Source: Akkermansiaceae bacterium UBA6138 (GTDB lineage: Bacteria > Verrucomicrobiota > Verrucomicrobiia > Verrucomicrobiales > DEV007). Taken from it: DNA of 64,000 nt. The notes beneath the pieces were generated by a model, which saw only the letters and a program-made list of their open reading frames with translations, was not told the origin of the DNA and made no database searches. Made by a program: the position numbers and the translations under genes. The stretch's first letter is position 1; the number at the start of each line of letters is the position of its first letter. This document shows positions 7,786-16,267 of the stretch, in pieces. The stretch is from NCBI GenBank assembly GCA_002422425.1, contig DIVG01000005.1, positions 27,527 to 91,526 of the forward strand. Direction: 5' to 3'.

Positions 7786-8766
7786 ATGGGAGGGAAAAAC
7801 TCTATCGCACTGGGCTTGTTCACCCTCGCCGAAATTCTTGAGCGGGAAAAACGCCGTGGCGCGGAGACGATCGCTCTTTTGCCGGAGTCGGTGAATCGTC
7901 TCCGCGCGATCCCCGGGGCGTTCGACCAGGCGGGGCTTCCGGCGGCGGTAAAGCCGACCGGGGAGACGAGGCCGGGAAATTCCGTTGTTCCGGTCCGGCC
8001 CGGGGTTGAGTCCTCCCCGGAGAGGCTGATGTCGATAAGCGAGCCGGATACCGCTCCGGCCCTGCCGCCGGGCCGCCGTTTCCCCATCCCTGCCGTGGCG
8101 GAGGCAGACCGCACCGAGGCCTGGGCGCGAGCCTGCCTGAATACCGTGTTCAAGGCGGTTAAGTCCTGTCCTGACTGCCGCGGGCTTGGCACGCTCCACG
8201 ACACGGTCGTTTTTGCGACGGGGAACCCGCAGGCGGAGATCATGTTTGTGGGAGATGCCCCGGGAGCGGAGGAAGAAAAGGCGCGCCGGCCGTTCGTCGG
8301 CCCTGCAGGGCAAAAGCTTGAGCAAATTCTCAAGGCGATGGGGTTGCCGCGCGAGCAGGTCTACCTTACAAATCTCCTTAAGTTCAGACCGAGAAAGGGG
8401 GATGGCCGCTTCCAGGGGGCGACTGACCGCCCGCCGCAGCAGGATGAGATGGCGGTCTCGCTGCCCTACCTTCGCGCCGAGATCGAGGTGGTGCGGCCTA
8501 AAGTGATCGTCTCGCTGGGTCGCATTGCCGCGGAGGGGATGCTTGAAAAGGGTGGCAGCCTGGCGAGCTTTCGCGAGACAGAGCAACGGATCGACGGGAC
8601 TCCTGTCATCGTGACCTGCGACCTGCGCTACCTGTTGCGTCAGGAATCCGAGGGGGATGCCGGAAAGGCAAAAGCCGCGAAGCGGCTCCTTTGGGAAGAT
8701 ATGCTGCAGGTAATGGACCGGCTCGGGATGCCGGTGACGGAGAAAGAGCGCCAGTATTTTCTTTGA
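7786..8766 (+). CDS. Family 4-like uracil-DNA glycosylase with degenerate iron-sulfur site
   Basis: This 326-residue protein has a non-conserved N-terminal third and a UDG fold from about residue 120. Motif 1 is GDAPG (156-160) followed by the family-4 block RRPFVGPAGQKLEQIL. Family 4 enzymes normally carry four Fe-S cysteines; here only C128 and C131 (SCPDC) remain, with F200 in KFRP and S225 in SLPYL where the third and fourth usually sit. The second catalytic motif, normally HP followed by LLR, reads D279-L280-R-Y-L-L-R. The fold is clear, but activity on uracil is doubtful. The next gene starts 5 bases downstream, so the two are probably co-transcribed. Confidence 0.8.
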   Translation: MGGKNSIALGLFTLAEILEREKRRGAETIALLPESVNRLRAIPGAFDQAGLPAAVKPTGETRPGNSVVPVRPGVESSPERLMSISEPDTAPALPPGRRFPIPAVAEADRTEAWARACLNTVFKAVKSCPDCRGLGTLHDTVVFATGNPQAEIMFVGDAPGAEEEKARRPFVGPAGQKLEQILKAMGLPREQVYLTNLLKFRPRKGDGRFQGATDRPPQQDEMAVSLPYLRAEIEVVRPKVIVSLGRIAAEGMLEKGGSLASFRETEQRIDGTPVIVTCDLRYLLRQESEGDAGKAKAAKRLLWEDMLQVMDRLGMPVTEKERQYFL

Positions 8767-8771
8767 AAGCC

Positions 8772-9578
8772 ATGATGCTACCGAAGGATTTGCCCGCCCC
8801 TAACCACCGCGATCTCCCTCCGCCGCGCCGCGAAGGCGGTGGCGGGGTCATCATGCTCGTGATTTTCGTGGTCGCAGGACTGATCGTGTATCTGGCACCG
8901 ATCTGGCTCGTCAATAAATCGATAGAGACAGCCGGGGAGACAGCCGGAGAAGTGGCGAAGATCTTTCGTCCTACCGTGACGGTGACGACCTTTAACGAGT
9001 GGCGTGAGTTAAACGCCAGGGCGACGGGGGGGAATATCCTCGAAGTCGCGACGGCTTTATCGTCGGAGCGTTTCTCCCGCACTTCGAACGTCGCGATGTT
9101 CGGCCGGGTGCTGCCGGGGACGACGACCGTGTCTGAGATCACGGTGCCGGCAACCTACCGCTTTTACATCGATCTCAATGAAGAGTGGAACCTTCTCGCT
9201 GACGAAAGACGTCTCGTCGTCGTTGCTCCGGTTCCGCGTCCCACTCTCCCGGTTGCTTTTGACACGAGGGAAATGCGAAAGAAAACGGAGTCAGGCTGGG
9301 CTCGGTGGGACGGGGCGGAACATCTCGTCGCTCTGGAGAAAGAGCTTACGGCGAAACTCGTGGAACGAGCCTCGCATCCGGCCACGCTGGAAAAAATCCG
9401 TGAAGAGAGTCGCGCGGCGGTGGCCCGGTTCGTCCGCAAATGGCTTCTCGACAAAGAAGCCTGGGGCAAAGGAAGATTTGAAGAGATCGTGGTTGTCTTC
9501 CCCGGCGAGGAAGACAAGCCTGTCACGTCCCTTCTGCCGTCCTTGCGGCTCGATTCGGAGAGGGAGCCGGCGCGCTAA
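8772..9578 (+). CDS. Membrane-anchored DUF4230-like protein
   Basis: The start is taken at the first of two adjacent ATG codons (8772, 8775), giving 268 residues. After a proline-rich cytoplasmic leader there is one transmembrane helix at about residues 25-48 (VIMLVIFVVAGLIVYLAPIW). The outside part, from VTVTTFNEW to IVVVFPGEE, resembles DUF4230 proteins: a beta-rich half with the LVVVAPVPRPTLPV strand and a long helical half ending in a V-V-V strand. The function of that family is unknown. The gene lies 5 bases after the glycosylase and its stop abuts the convergent gene at 9579. Confidence 0.6.
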   Translation: MMLPKDLPAPNHRDLPPPRREGGGGVIMLVIFVVAGLIVYLAPIWLVNKSIETAGETAGEVAKIFRPTVTVTTFNEWRELNARATGGNILEVATALSSERFSRTSNVAMFGRVLPGTTTVSEITVPATYRFYIDLNEEWNLLADERRLVVVAPVPRPTLPVAFDTREMRKKTESGWARWDGAEHLVALEKELTAKLVERASHPATLEKIREESRAAVARFVRKWLLDKEAWGKGRFEEIVVVFPGEEDKPVTSLLPSLRLDSEREPAR

Positions 9579-10601
9579 TCATTGCTCCGGTTGGGCGGGG
9601 GTGGCGGCCCCGGGCCATTGACTTGCTGATTCGGGTTGGTTCCCGGGCGATCCGATGAGGCGGCCGCGCAACTCGCTGACCATGGCGATGGCCGCAGAGG
9701 CGCTGCCGGTGCCGTTCTCGGTCAGACTGACATTGGCGAAGGGGTTGTTCGACCCGAGTTGCCGCCAGGGACCGTCGGGCACTTCGTCGATCTCGACAAA
9801 ACGCCAGTCGACGGTTCCATACCCACCCTCAAATTGGAGGAAGTCGCGCACAGCCGGCGAGACGTCGAGGCCGGCCCCGCGATTACCAGCGGTCTTCGGG
9901 CGCTGGTCCCCGAAGACATACTCCCAGTCATCGGTCTCGAAGGGGCCGACATCCTCCCACTGCGCATAGCAGATGAGGTCGCCCCTTCGGATCGCGATCC
10001 AGCGGCCTTTCAGGACGGTGCGGCCATTCCGGTAAAAGGACGTGTTGAACCACGGAATGACGGCGCGAGCCGACGCTTTTGTCCCGGTCCGGCTGATGTC
10101 GTTGTAAGGGAGGGCGAAATAAAAGGGATTCTGGCCGGGGGTGAAGTCTTTGGGGAGATAGCCGATGCGGTTGGAAGGTTTCGGGTTGTCGTAGCCGCCG
10201 TAGTTGGAAGTCCAGCGCTTGTCCCACGCGCTCACGGTGTTGGGAGTCGGATTATTGGCGGTGGGAAGTTCGCCGATCCAGAAGACGGTGGTGACAATGT
10301 CCCGCTTCCAGGGAAAGCGGGTGTAGACTGTCCGCGGCTGGGTCGGGGCGAAGACTCTCGGCAGGGTATTTTGGGGGATGGCTACGGGGAAAGTGCCCGG
10401 GACGAGGAGCTCGGAGCCCGAGGCGACCAGAGACGGCGGACCGGGCTCATCCGTAAGCGCCCCGGGATTGATTCCGATCGCGGAGACGACGGGGCGGCTG
10501 ATCAGGGGCGTCGTCTGATTCGGTTGAGCGGAGACCGCCCCTGGCAGAGCCGAGAGCATTATGCCGAATACGTAAGCGAAAATGGGGAAGGTCCGTTTCA
10601 C
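9579..10601 (-). CDS. Secreted protein with probable double-psi beta-barrel (RlpA-like) domain
   Basis: The 340-residue protein has a clear signal peptide (residues 1-25, ending AVSA before QPN). The middle contains aromatic-rich sequence without a family I can name. Residues about 205-285 hold DLICYAQWEDVGPF, then NRGAGLDVSPAVRDFL and TVDWRFVE; this order (a V-G-P-F turn, then a GLDVSPA segment, then W-R-F-V) resembles the double-psi beta-barrel of RlpA and related cell-wall proteins. The C-terminus is a low-complexity Pro/Ala/Gln tail. A role at the peptidoglycan is inference. It lies downstream of nadB on the same strand after a 174-base AT-rich gap. Confidence 0.55.
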   Translation of the reverse strand: MKRTFPIFAYVFGIMLSALPGAVSAQPNQTTPLISRPVVSAIGINPGALTDEPGPPSLVASGSELLVPGTFPVAIPQNTLPRVFAPTQPRTVYTRFPWKRDIVTTVFWIGELPTANNPTPNTVSAWDKRWTSNYGGYDNPKPSNRIGYLPKDFTPGQNPFYFALPYNDISRTGTKASARAVIPWFNTSFYRNGRTVLKGRWIAIRRGDLICYAQWEDVGPFETDDWEYVFGDQRPKTAGNRGAGLDVSPAVRDFLQFEGGYGTVDWRFVEIDEVPDGPWRQLGSNNPFANVSLTENGTGSASAAIAMVSELRGRLIGSPGNQPESASQWPGAATPAQPEQ

Positions 10602-10775
10602 TGATATCTCAAGGGTTGAGCTGATCGCGTCCCGGAAAAATTGTGTTCGAGTCCGCTAAAACCTGCAATCAATTGAGCATAATTATCACCATTTTCCAGA
10701 AAATTTATTGAGATGTCTTAATTATAAAGAGCTTTGAAGTAAATTCCCGTCCTACGAGGTCTCACCGGAAGAAGC
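10602..10775 (-). promoter_or_regulatory. AT-rich intergenic region, likely promoter of the downstream secreted protein
   Basis: This gap is much richer in A and T than its surroundings. On the minus strand a perfect TATAAT is read at 10726-10721, but no good -35 box is seen 16-18 bases upstream of it (CGGGAA at the expected place). No ORF is supported here. Confidence 0.35.
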
Positions 10776-12389
10776 CTAATCAAGCCGCTCACTGCGCTTC
10801 AGCACGGTATCGACCTGCCAGTGAAGATCGTCGCGTTCGGGATGATCAAGGGTGAAGTGGAGCCCCCGGCTTTCCTTGCGGCTTTCGGCTGACTTGACGA
10901 TGAGTGAGGCAGTTTCGACAAGGTTTCTCAACTCAAGCAACTCGGCGGTGACGCGGAAGTTCCAGTAAAACTCCGCTACTTCACGGCGGAGATTCTGAAG
11001 ACGAGTCGCGGCGCGCTGGAGGCGTTTGTCGGTGCGCACGATGGAGACGTAGTCCCACATGAGACGTCTGATCTCGTCCCAGTTGTGGTAGATAACGACA
11101 AGTTCGTCGACGTCGGTGACATCGCCCGAGACCCATTCCGGCAGGGTTAATTTTTCGCGGACCTGACCAATCGGTATCTTGTCGAGACAATCAACAAGGG
11201 CGAGTTTGGAGACAACGACGCCCTCAAGGAGCGAGTTGCTCGCGAGGCGATTGGCCCCGTGGAGACCGGTGCAGGCGACCTCGCCGACAGCCCAGAGTCC
11301 GGCGAGGGAGGTCGCTCCGTGCACGTCGGTTTTCACTCCGCCGCACTGATAGTGCGCGGCAGGAACGACAGGAATCGGCTGCTTTGTGATGTCGATGTCA
11401 ACGCCGAGGCAGGTGTCGTAAATGTTCGGGAAACGCGAGCGGATGAAATCGGCGGGCTTGTGGGTGATGTCGAGAAAGACGCAGGGACCGCCGGTCCTCT
11501 TAATCTCACGGTCTATCGCCCGGGCAACGATGTCACGGGGCGCGAGAGAACCGCGCGGATCGTATTCATGCATAAAGCGGCGCCCGTGCCGGTCGATCAG
11601 TTCAGCGCCCTCGCCGCGCATCGCCTCGGTAATAAGAAAGGATTTTAGCTCGTGATGGTAGAGGCAGGTGGGGTGAAACTGGATGAACTCCATGTTCGCG
11701 ATTTCGCATCCGGCCCGCCAGGCCATCGCGACGCCGTCGCCGGTCGCGATGTCGGGATTGGTGGTATAAAGGTAAACCCGTCCGCTCCCGCCGGTGCAGA
11801 GCAGAACCCGGTCCGAGCGCAGGGTGATGACGGTGCCTTTTTCCTCGTCGAGGGCATAGATTCCGACGCAGCGCTGCGGCGCGTCGAGGGCGAGTTTCGA
11901 AGTGGTGATCAGATCGATCGCAAAGTGGTGCTCGTAGAGATCGATACGTGGCGAGGCTTTCACCGCGGCAAGAAGCTTTGTCTCGATTTCCCTTCCGGTG
12001 GTGTCTTTATGGTGGAGAATGCGCCGCCGCGTGTGGCCACCCTCGCGACCGAGTTCGATGACCTCCTCACCGGTGTCGGAAACGGTCCCGTCAAAGTTGA
12101 CGCCCCAGTTCACGAGTTCTTCGATGGCATCCGGACCATCACTGACGATGCGGCGCACGACCGGCTCGGGGCAGAGACCGGCTCCGGCGTCGAGAGTGTC
12201 GGCAACATGGCGGTCGAAGGAATCATCCTCGCTTTGGACACAGGCAATCCCGCCCTGAGCCCAGGCGGTGTTTGTACTCGCCGCGTCGCGTTTTGTCACG
12301 ATCGCGACCGTTCCATGTTCTGCTGCCCGGAGGGCAAAGCTCAGCCCGGAGATTCCGCTCCCGACTACGATAAAGTCGTAGGTTTTCAC
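10776..12389 (-). CDS. nadB: L-aspartate oxidase
   Basis: The 537-residue flavoprotein oxidises L-aspartate to iminoaspartate, the first step of de novo NAD synthesis. The N-terminal FAD-binding motif is VVGSGISGLSFALRA, followed by TNTAWAQGGIA, the GREGGHTRRRILHHKDTTG block, the FIQFHPTCLYH segment and the C-terminal GEVACTGLHGANRLASNSLLE signature. The helical C-terminal domain is present. It is the third gene of a minus-strand run after a beta-propeller gene and panC, with 39 bases between panC and nadB. The partner genes nadA and nadC are not in the window. Confidence 0.96.
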   Translation of the reverse strand: MKTYDFIVVGSGISGLSFALRAAEHGTVAIVTKRDAASTNTAWAQGGIACVQSEDDSFDRHVADTLDAGAGLCPEPVVRRIVSDGPDAIEELVNWGVNFDGTVSDTGEEVIELGREGGHTRRRILHHKDTTGREIETKLLAAVKASPRIDLYEHHFAIDLITTSKLALDAPQRCVGIYALDEEKGTVITLRSDRVLLCTGGSGRVYLYTTNPDIATGDGVAMAWRAGCEIANMEFIQFHPTCLYHHELKSFLITEAMRGEGAELIDRHGRRFMHEYDPRGSLAPRDIVARAIDREIKRTGGPCVFLDITHKPADFIRSRFPNIYDTCLGVDIDITKQPIPVVPAAHYQCGGVKTDVHGATSLAGLWAVGEVACTGLHGANRLASNSLLEGVVVSKLALVDCLDKIPIGQVREKLTLPEWVSGDVTDVDELVVIYHNWDEIRRLMWDYVSIVRTDKRLQRAATRLQNLRREVAEFYWNFRVTAELLELRNLVETASLIVKSAESRKESRGLHFTLDHPERDDLHWQVDTVLKRSERLD

Positions 12390-12428
12390 TGGTTCTCTTT
12401 ACGCTGATCGGTGGGAATAAGTAAACCG

Positions 12429-13286
12429 CTAATCTCGAGGCAGTCCGACATTGTCGATGAGGCGGGTTTTTCCGAAAAAGGCGGCCGCGAGGAGTCTCGG
12501 GATCTGCCCGGTAAAGGTCTCCAGCGGGGCAAGGGTGGTGGCGTCGACGATCTCGAAGTAGTCGAGGCGGGCGAGGGAGGCGGCCGCGAATCGGTCGAGG
12601 AAGGCTTTGCGGGCGTCGCAAGGCGTCTTGATCGCTCCCGAGGCGATGCCGGCGGCGATGTCGCGGAGGGAGCGCACAAGGGCAGGGGCCTCGGCGCGCT
12701 GGGCGGCGGTGAGGTAGGTATTACGCGAGCTCAGGGCGAGGCCGTCCTCTTCCCGCACGGTGGGACCGGCGACGATGCGAACCGGGAAATCGAGATCGCG
12801 GACGAGTCGGCGGATCACGGCGAGTTGCTGGAAATCTTTTTCTCCAAAGATCGCGGCATCGGGCCGGATGAGATTGAATAGTTTTGCGACGACCGTGCAG
12901 ACGCCGTCAAAATGCCCCGGCCGACTCGCTCCGCAAAGGTTCCCGGAGAGACGGTCCTCGGTCACGGTGATGGAGCGGTCGGGGGCGTAGACTTCGCTGA
13001 GGTCGGGGGCGAAGACGGCATCGACACCATGATCGGCGCACTTTTCCAGATCGGCTTCGAGGGGCCTCGGGTAGGCGTCGAAGTCCTCGTTGGGGCCGAA
13101 CTGGACCGGGTTCACGAAGATCGTTGCGATGACATCGCCGCCCTTTCCCGCCTCGCCGCGGGCTTGATCAAAAAGGCTCGTGTGGCCGCGATGGAGGGCA
13201 CCCATCGTGGGGACGAGGACGCGCCGGGCATCGCCTCGCGCCGTCAGCCAGGCGTTGAGTTCCGCCTTCGTTCGCAATAATTTCAT
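12429..13286 (-). CDS. panC: Pantoate--beta-alanine ligase
   Basis: The enzyme joins pantoate and beta-alanine with ATP to make pantothenate, the coenzyme A precursor. From the ATG at 13286 it has 285 residues; an ATG at 13310 is possible but would overlap the upstream gene. The nucleotidyltransferase motif PTMGALHRGH lies at residues 26-35, and the family blocks FVNPVQFGPNEDFDAYPR, GHFDGVCTVVAKLFN, FGEKDFQQL and LALSSRN are all intact. The start lies 5 bases after the stop of the beta-propeller gene, which implies one transcript. Confidence 0.96.
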   Translation of the reverse strand: MKLLRTKAELNAWLTARGDARRVLVPTMGALHRGHTSLFDQARGEAGKGGDVIATIFVNPVQFGPNEDFDAYPRPLEADLEKCADHGVDAVFAPDLSEVYAPDRSITVTEDRLSGNLCGASRPGHFDGVCTVVAKLFNLIRPDAAIFGEKDFQQLAVIRRLVRDLDFPVRIVAGPTVREEDGLALSSRNTYLTAAQRAEAPALVRSLRDIAAGIASGAIKTPCDARKAFLDRFAAASLARLDYFEIVDATTLAPLETFTGQIPRLLAAAFFGKTRLIDNVGLPRD

Positions 13287-13291
13287 CAATG

Positions 13292-14548
13292 TCAGGATCC
13301 CGCGATGCATATAAGCGCCGCTTCGGTGCGGAGGTAGAGGCGGCCGTTCGCGACGGCGGGTGACGCGCTCGATCCGCTGCCGAGATTGCTGCGACCAAGG
13401 ACCTTGAAAGTGTCGCCCGCTTCGACGATGACGAGTTCACCTTCGCGGCTGAGGTTGAGAAGTTTACCGTCCACGGCGAGGGGTGAGGCGAAAAAGTTGC
13501 CGCCGACCCGCTCTTTGTAGATCCCTTTTCCGGTCTCGGCATCGAGGCAGGCAAGGATGCCGCCGTCTCCCCAGAGGTAGAGGCGTCCCTCGTAATAAAG
13601 GGGGGTCGGCACGTAGCCGAGTCCGTCGCTGAGCCCGAGCGCATAGACAACATCCGGTTCGCCGCTCGCTTTCGGCCGCAGCGCCGTGCCCTGACGTCCC
13701 TGGCCACCCGAGCCGAAAGTGGCAAAGACGGTGCCGCGCCCCGGGGCGATCGACCCCACGCTCCGCTGATTGTATTCGCCGTCATAACCCCAGAGGACCT
13801 TGCCGCTCTTCGGATCGAGACCTTTCCATCCATCATTGGTCTGCACGACGACGACGATTTCCTTTCCATCCACGCTCATGGAGACGGGGGTGCTGTAGGC
13901 GGTGAGGTGTTTTTCCTCGGTCCCGGGGGTGGTGCGCTCAAGTTCCCAAAGCGACTCGCCGGTGGCGGGGTTTAGTCCCATGACGAGGCTCTTGCGCCGT
14001 TCGACCGAGTCGGTGTGGATAATGAGGACGCCGTCGGAAAGGATGGGCGAGGCGCCGAAGCCGTGATCCGAGGTAAACTCGGGCCACTCGCGTTTCCAGA
14101 CGAGTTTGCCCGCATGATCGAGGGCGATCGCCTCGGTGCGTTTGCCCGAACCCCACACGGCGTAGATGCGATCGGAGTCAGCGACAGGCGTGGAAGAGGC
14201 GAAGTTGTTAAAATTGTGCAGATTGTGTCCTTCGACGGGTGCTTCCCAGCTCCATTGGCGGGCCCCTGTGGCCGCGTCGAAGCACTCAAGGCGGCGATTT
14301 GTCCCGTCGGCGGCGGCAAGGGTGAGAAAAAGCTTTTCACCCCAAAGCACGGGTGAGGAATGGCCGACCCCGTCGAGGGGAGTGGACCAGGCGTAATCGC
14401 TCGCTCTGACCTCGTTGCGCAGCCCCGTCATCTTTCCGACCCCGGCCCCGTCCTTTCCGCGAAAGCGCGACCACTCCTGGGCCTGTGCGTGCGTGAGCAG
14501 GAGAAAGGCGGAGAAGGCGACGAGCGGTAGGAAAGCGCGGTGAATCAT
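13292..14548 (-). CDS. Secreted PQQ-like beta-propeller protein
   Basis: The 418-residue protein has a signal peptide (MIHRAFLPLVAFSAFLLLTHAQAQ). The mature part is a chain of eight-bladed-propeller repeats with the usual docking patterns: WSRFRGKDGAGV at the start, FDAATGARQWSWE, LDHAGKLVWKREW, LNPATGESLWELE, LDPKSGKVLWGYD and LDAETGKGIYKER. Proteins of this kind in Planctomycetota and Verrucomicrobiota are common and mostly uncharacterised. There is no cytochrome motif, and cofactor binding is not shown by sequence. It heads the run with panC and nadB, although it has no evident link with vitamin synthesis. Confidence 0.85.
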   Translation of the reverse strand: MIHRAFLPLVAFSAFLLLTHAQAQEWSRFRGKDGAGVGKMTGLRNEVRASDYAWSTPLDGVGHSSPVLWGEKLFLTLAAADGTNRRLECFDAATGARQWSWEAPVEGHNLHNFNNFASSTPVADSDRIYAVWGSGKRTEAIALDHAGKLVWKREWPEFTSDHGFGASPILSDGVLIIHTDSVERRKSLVMGLNPATGESLWELERTTPGTEEKHLTAYSTPVSMSVDGKEIVVVVQTNDGWKGLDPKSGKVLWGYDGEYNQRSVGSIAPGRGTVFATFGSGGQGRQGTALRPKASGEPDVVYALGLSDGLGYVPTPLYYEGRLYLWGDGGILACLDAETGKGIYKERVGGNFFASPLAVDGKLLNLSREGELVIVEAGDTFKVLGRSNLGSGSSASPAVANGRLYLRTEAALICIAGS

Positions 14549-14700
14549 GAGATACGGAAGCTGCCGGAAAGTGGGAAAAGACGCAACTGCAATTCGTTGG
14601 CGGAAACGAGGGTCGGCGGGTGCGGTGGCGTTTTTAGAGGTTGGGACGGCCTTCGCTTTTCCCGATGCGCGAAAGTCGGGCCTGCGCTACCTTTCCCGCG

Positions 14701-16263
14701 ATGGTCAAAAATATTGTCATTGGGGCGCTCACGCTTGCCCTCATCGTCTCGTTCATTCTTCATTTTACGAGGCCCGATCCGAAACCGGTCGCGCCGGTCG
14801 TGGTGACGGTGCCGACTCCGGAGCCTGAACCGGTCGTGCTTCCGGAACCGCAACCCGAGCCCGAGCCGGAACCGCAGCCGGACCCCCGCTTTCTCGCCTT
14901 CGCGGCTGCCTTTGCCTCGGTCGCGGATGATCCGGGCCTGACCGGAGCGGCGATTGGCTTCAGCGTCATCGACTCCGCCGGCGAGACGATCTACGAGCAC
15001 AATGGTGAGATCGCGCACATCCCCGCTTCGGCGCTCAAGACGCTCACCACGGCAACCGCGCTAGAGGTGCTGGGGCCGGAGTTCCGCTTCGAGACCCGAC
15101 TTGGTGTCAGCGCGCCGGATGAAAACGGCATTTCCAAAGGCGATCTTCTCATCGTGGGCGGTGGTGATCCGATGCTCTCGATCGCCGACTACCAGTCCTG
15201 GGTCGGGGGGGTGCTCAAGGCCGGTCTTGTTTCGGTGCCGGGTCGGGTCATTGGCGATGGCCGCCTTTTCCCCGGTTCCGTATTTGCGGACTTCTGGAAC
15301 TGGGGGGATATCGGTAACGGTTATGGCAGCCCGGTCTCGGGTTTGAACCTCGAACACAACCGGTTCACCGCGAGGGTGGCCCCTGCAGCGATGGAGGGAG
15401 AACCGGCCGCGCTCGGTGCGATCCTGCCCGAGGTGCCGGGAGTGGTGTGGAACAACGAAAGCCTCACCGGCCCGGCGGGCTCGGGAGACGGCATCGTCAT
15501 TCACGGAGGCGAGCGCACTTCGGTGATGCACGTGCGCGGCACTGTGCCGCCCGGCGAGGAGAGCTATGTCAGAGGTGCAGTGCCCGATCCCGAAAAGTAT
15601 GCCGCTCATCATTTGCGCGAAGCGCTCCTCTCTGCGGAGATAACGGTTGGTGGTGCCGCGGTCGGCGCGGGGGAACTGATTCTGAAAAAAGAGGCGGTGC
15701 CCGTGATCGGGCGGGAACTCCTCGTGCATCGTTCACCCCCGCTCATTGAGATCATCAGGAGCATCCACGAGACTTCCGACAATCACGAGACGGAATGCCT
15801 TTTTCAAACTCTCGCGAGGCGGACGGGGTTGCCGGCGGCTGAGGCGGTGCGAAGCCATTGGGAAGGCCGCGGTCTTGATCTCCGGGCATGGCGTATGGTC
15901 GACGGCTCGGGTCTGGCTCGCGCCGACTTCATCACCCCCCGAACGTTGGCTCGGCTGCAGTATCTTGCTGCTACGGGACCGCAGGGCCCGGCTTATGTGG
16001 GATCTCTCCTCACCGCCCTTGACGGGGCGCTGCACTTCAAGGCCGGAGCAATGTCAGCGGTGCGATCACTCACCGGGCTGCTGGAGACGGATTCGGGAGA
16101 GATCCTCAGCTTTGCCTTCATTGTGAATCACTACGGCGAGGTATCGTCGGTTCAGCGCCTTCAGGGGGAGTTGCTCGGGGCGATGACGGCCTGGGACAGG
16201 GAACCACCTGTAGAAAAGCAGGAACCTTCCGATGAGGCCAAATCGACGGGCGAGCCCGGGTGA
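14701..16263 (+). CDS. dacB: D-alanyl-D-alanine carboxypeptidase/endopeptidase, S13 (PBP4-like)
   Basis: From the ATG at 14701 the protein has 520 residues: an uncleaved or signal-type membrane helix (VKNIVIGALTLALIVSFILHF), a Pro/Glu spacer of about 40 residues, and a PBP4-type domain. The serine motif S-A-L-K has the nucleophile S110 and K113; the second motif is S359-D-N361. The third motif, normally K-T-G, reads K447-A-G449. S13 enzymes trim or cleave cross-linked peptidoglycan in the periplasm. The insert domain between the first two motifs (GDLLIVGGGDPMLS, PGRVIGDGRLF) is well kept, so the family is secure. The upstream frame to 14641 was not used because the membrane helix directly follows the ATG at 14701. 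Confidence 0.88.
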   Translation: MVKNIVIGALTLALIVSFILHFTRPDPKPVAPVVVTVPTPEPEPVVLPEPQPEPEPEPQPDPRFLAFAAAFASVADDPGLTGAAIGFSVIDSAGETIYEHNGEIAHIPASALKTLTTATALEVLGPEFRFETRLGVSAPDENGISKGDLLIVGGGDPMLSIADYQSWVGGVLKAGLVSVPGRVIGDGRLFPGSVFADFWNWGDIGNGYGSPVSGLNLEHNRFTARVAPAAMEGEPAALGAILPEVPGVVWNNESLTGPAGSGDGIVIHGGERTSVMHVRGTVPPGEESYVRGAVPDPEKYAAHHLREALLSAEITVGGAAVGAGELILKKEAVPVIGRELLVHRSPPLIEIIRSIHETSDNHETECLFQTLARRTGLPAAEAVRSHWEGRGLDLRAWRMVDGSGLARADFITPRTLARLQYLAATGPQGPAYVGSLLTALDGALHFKAGAMSAVRSLTGLLETDSGEILSFAFIVNHYGEVSSVQRLQGELLGAMTAWDREPPVEKQEPSDEAKSTGEPG

Positions 16264-16267
16264 GTGA

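Noticed and set aside
7618..8586. Upstream extension of the pspA frame to a 568-residue protein
   Set aside because: The extension is antisense to the glycosylase gene, is arginine-rich without a domain, and PspA proteins begin at the amphipathic helix encoded from 7617.
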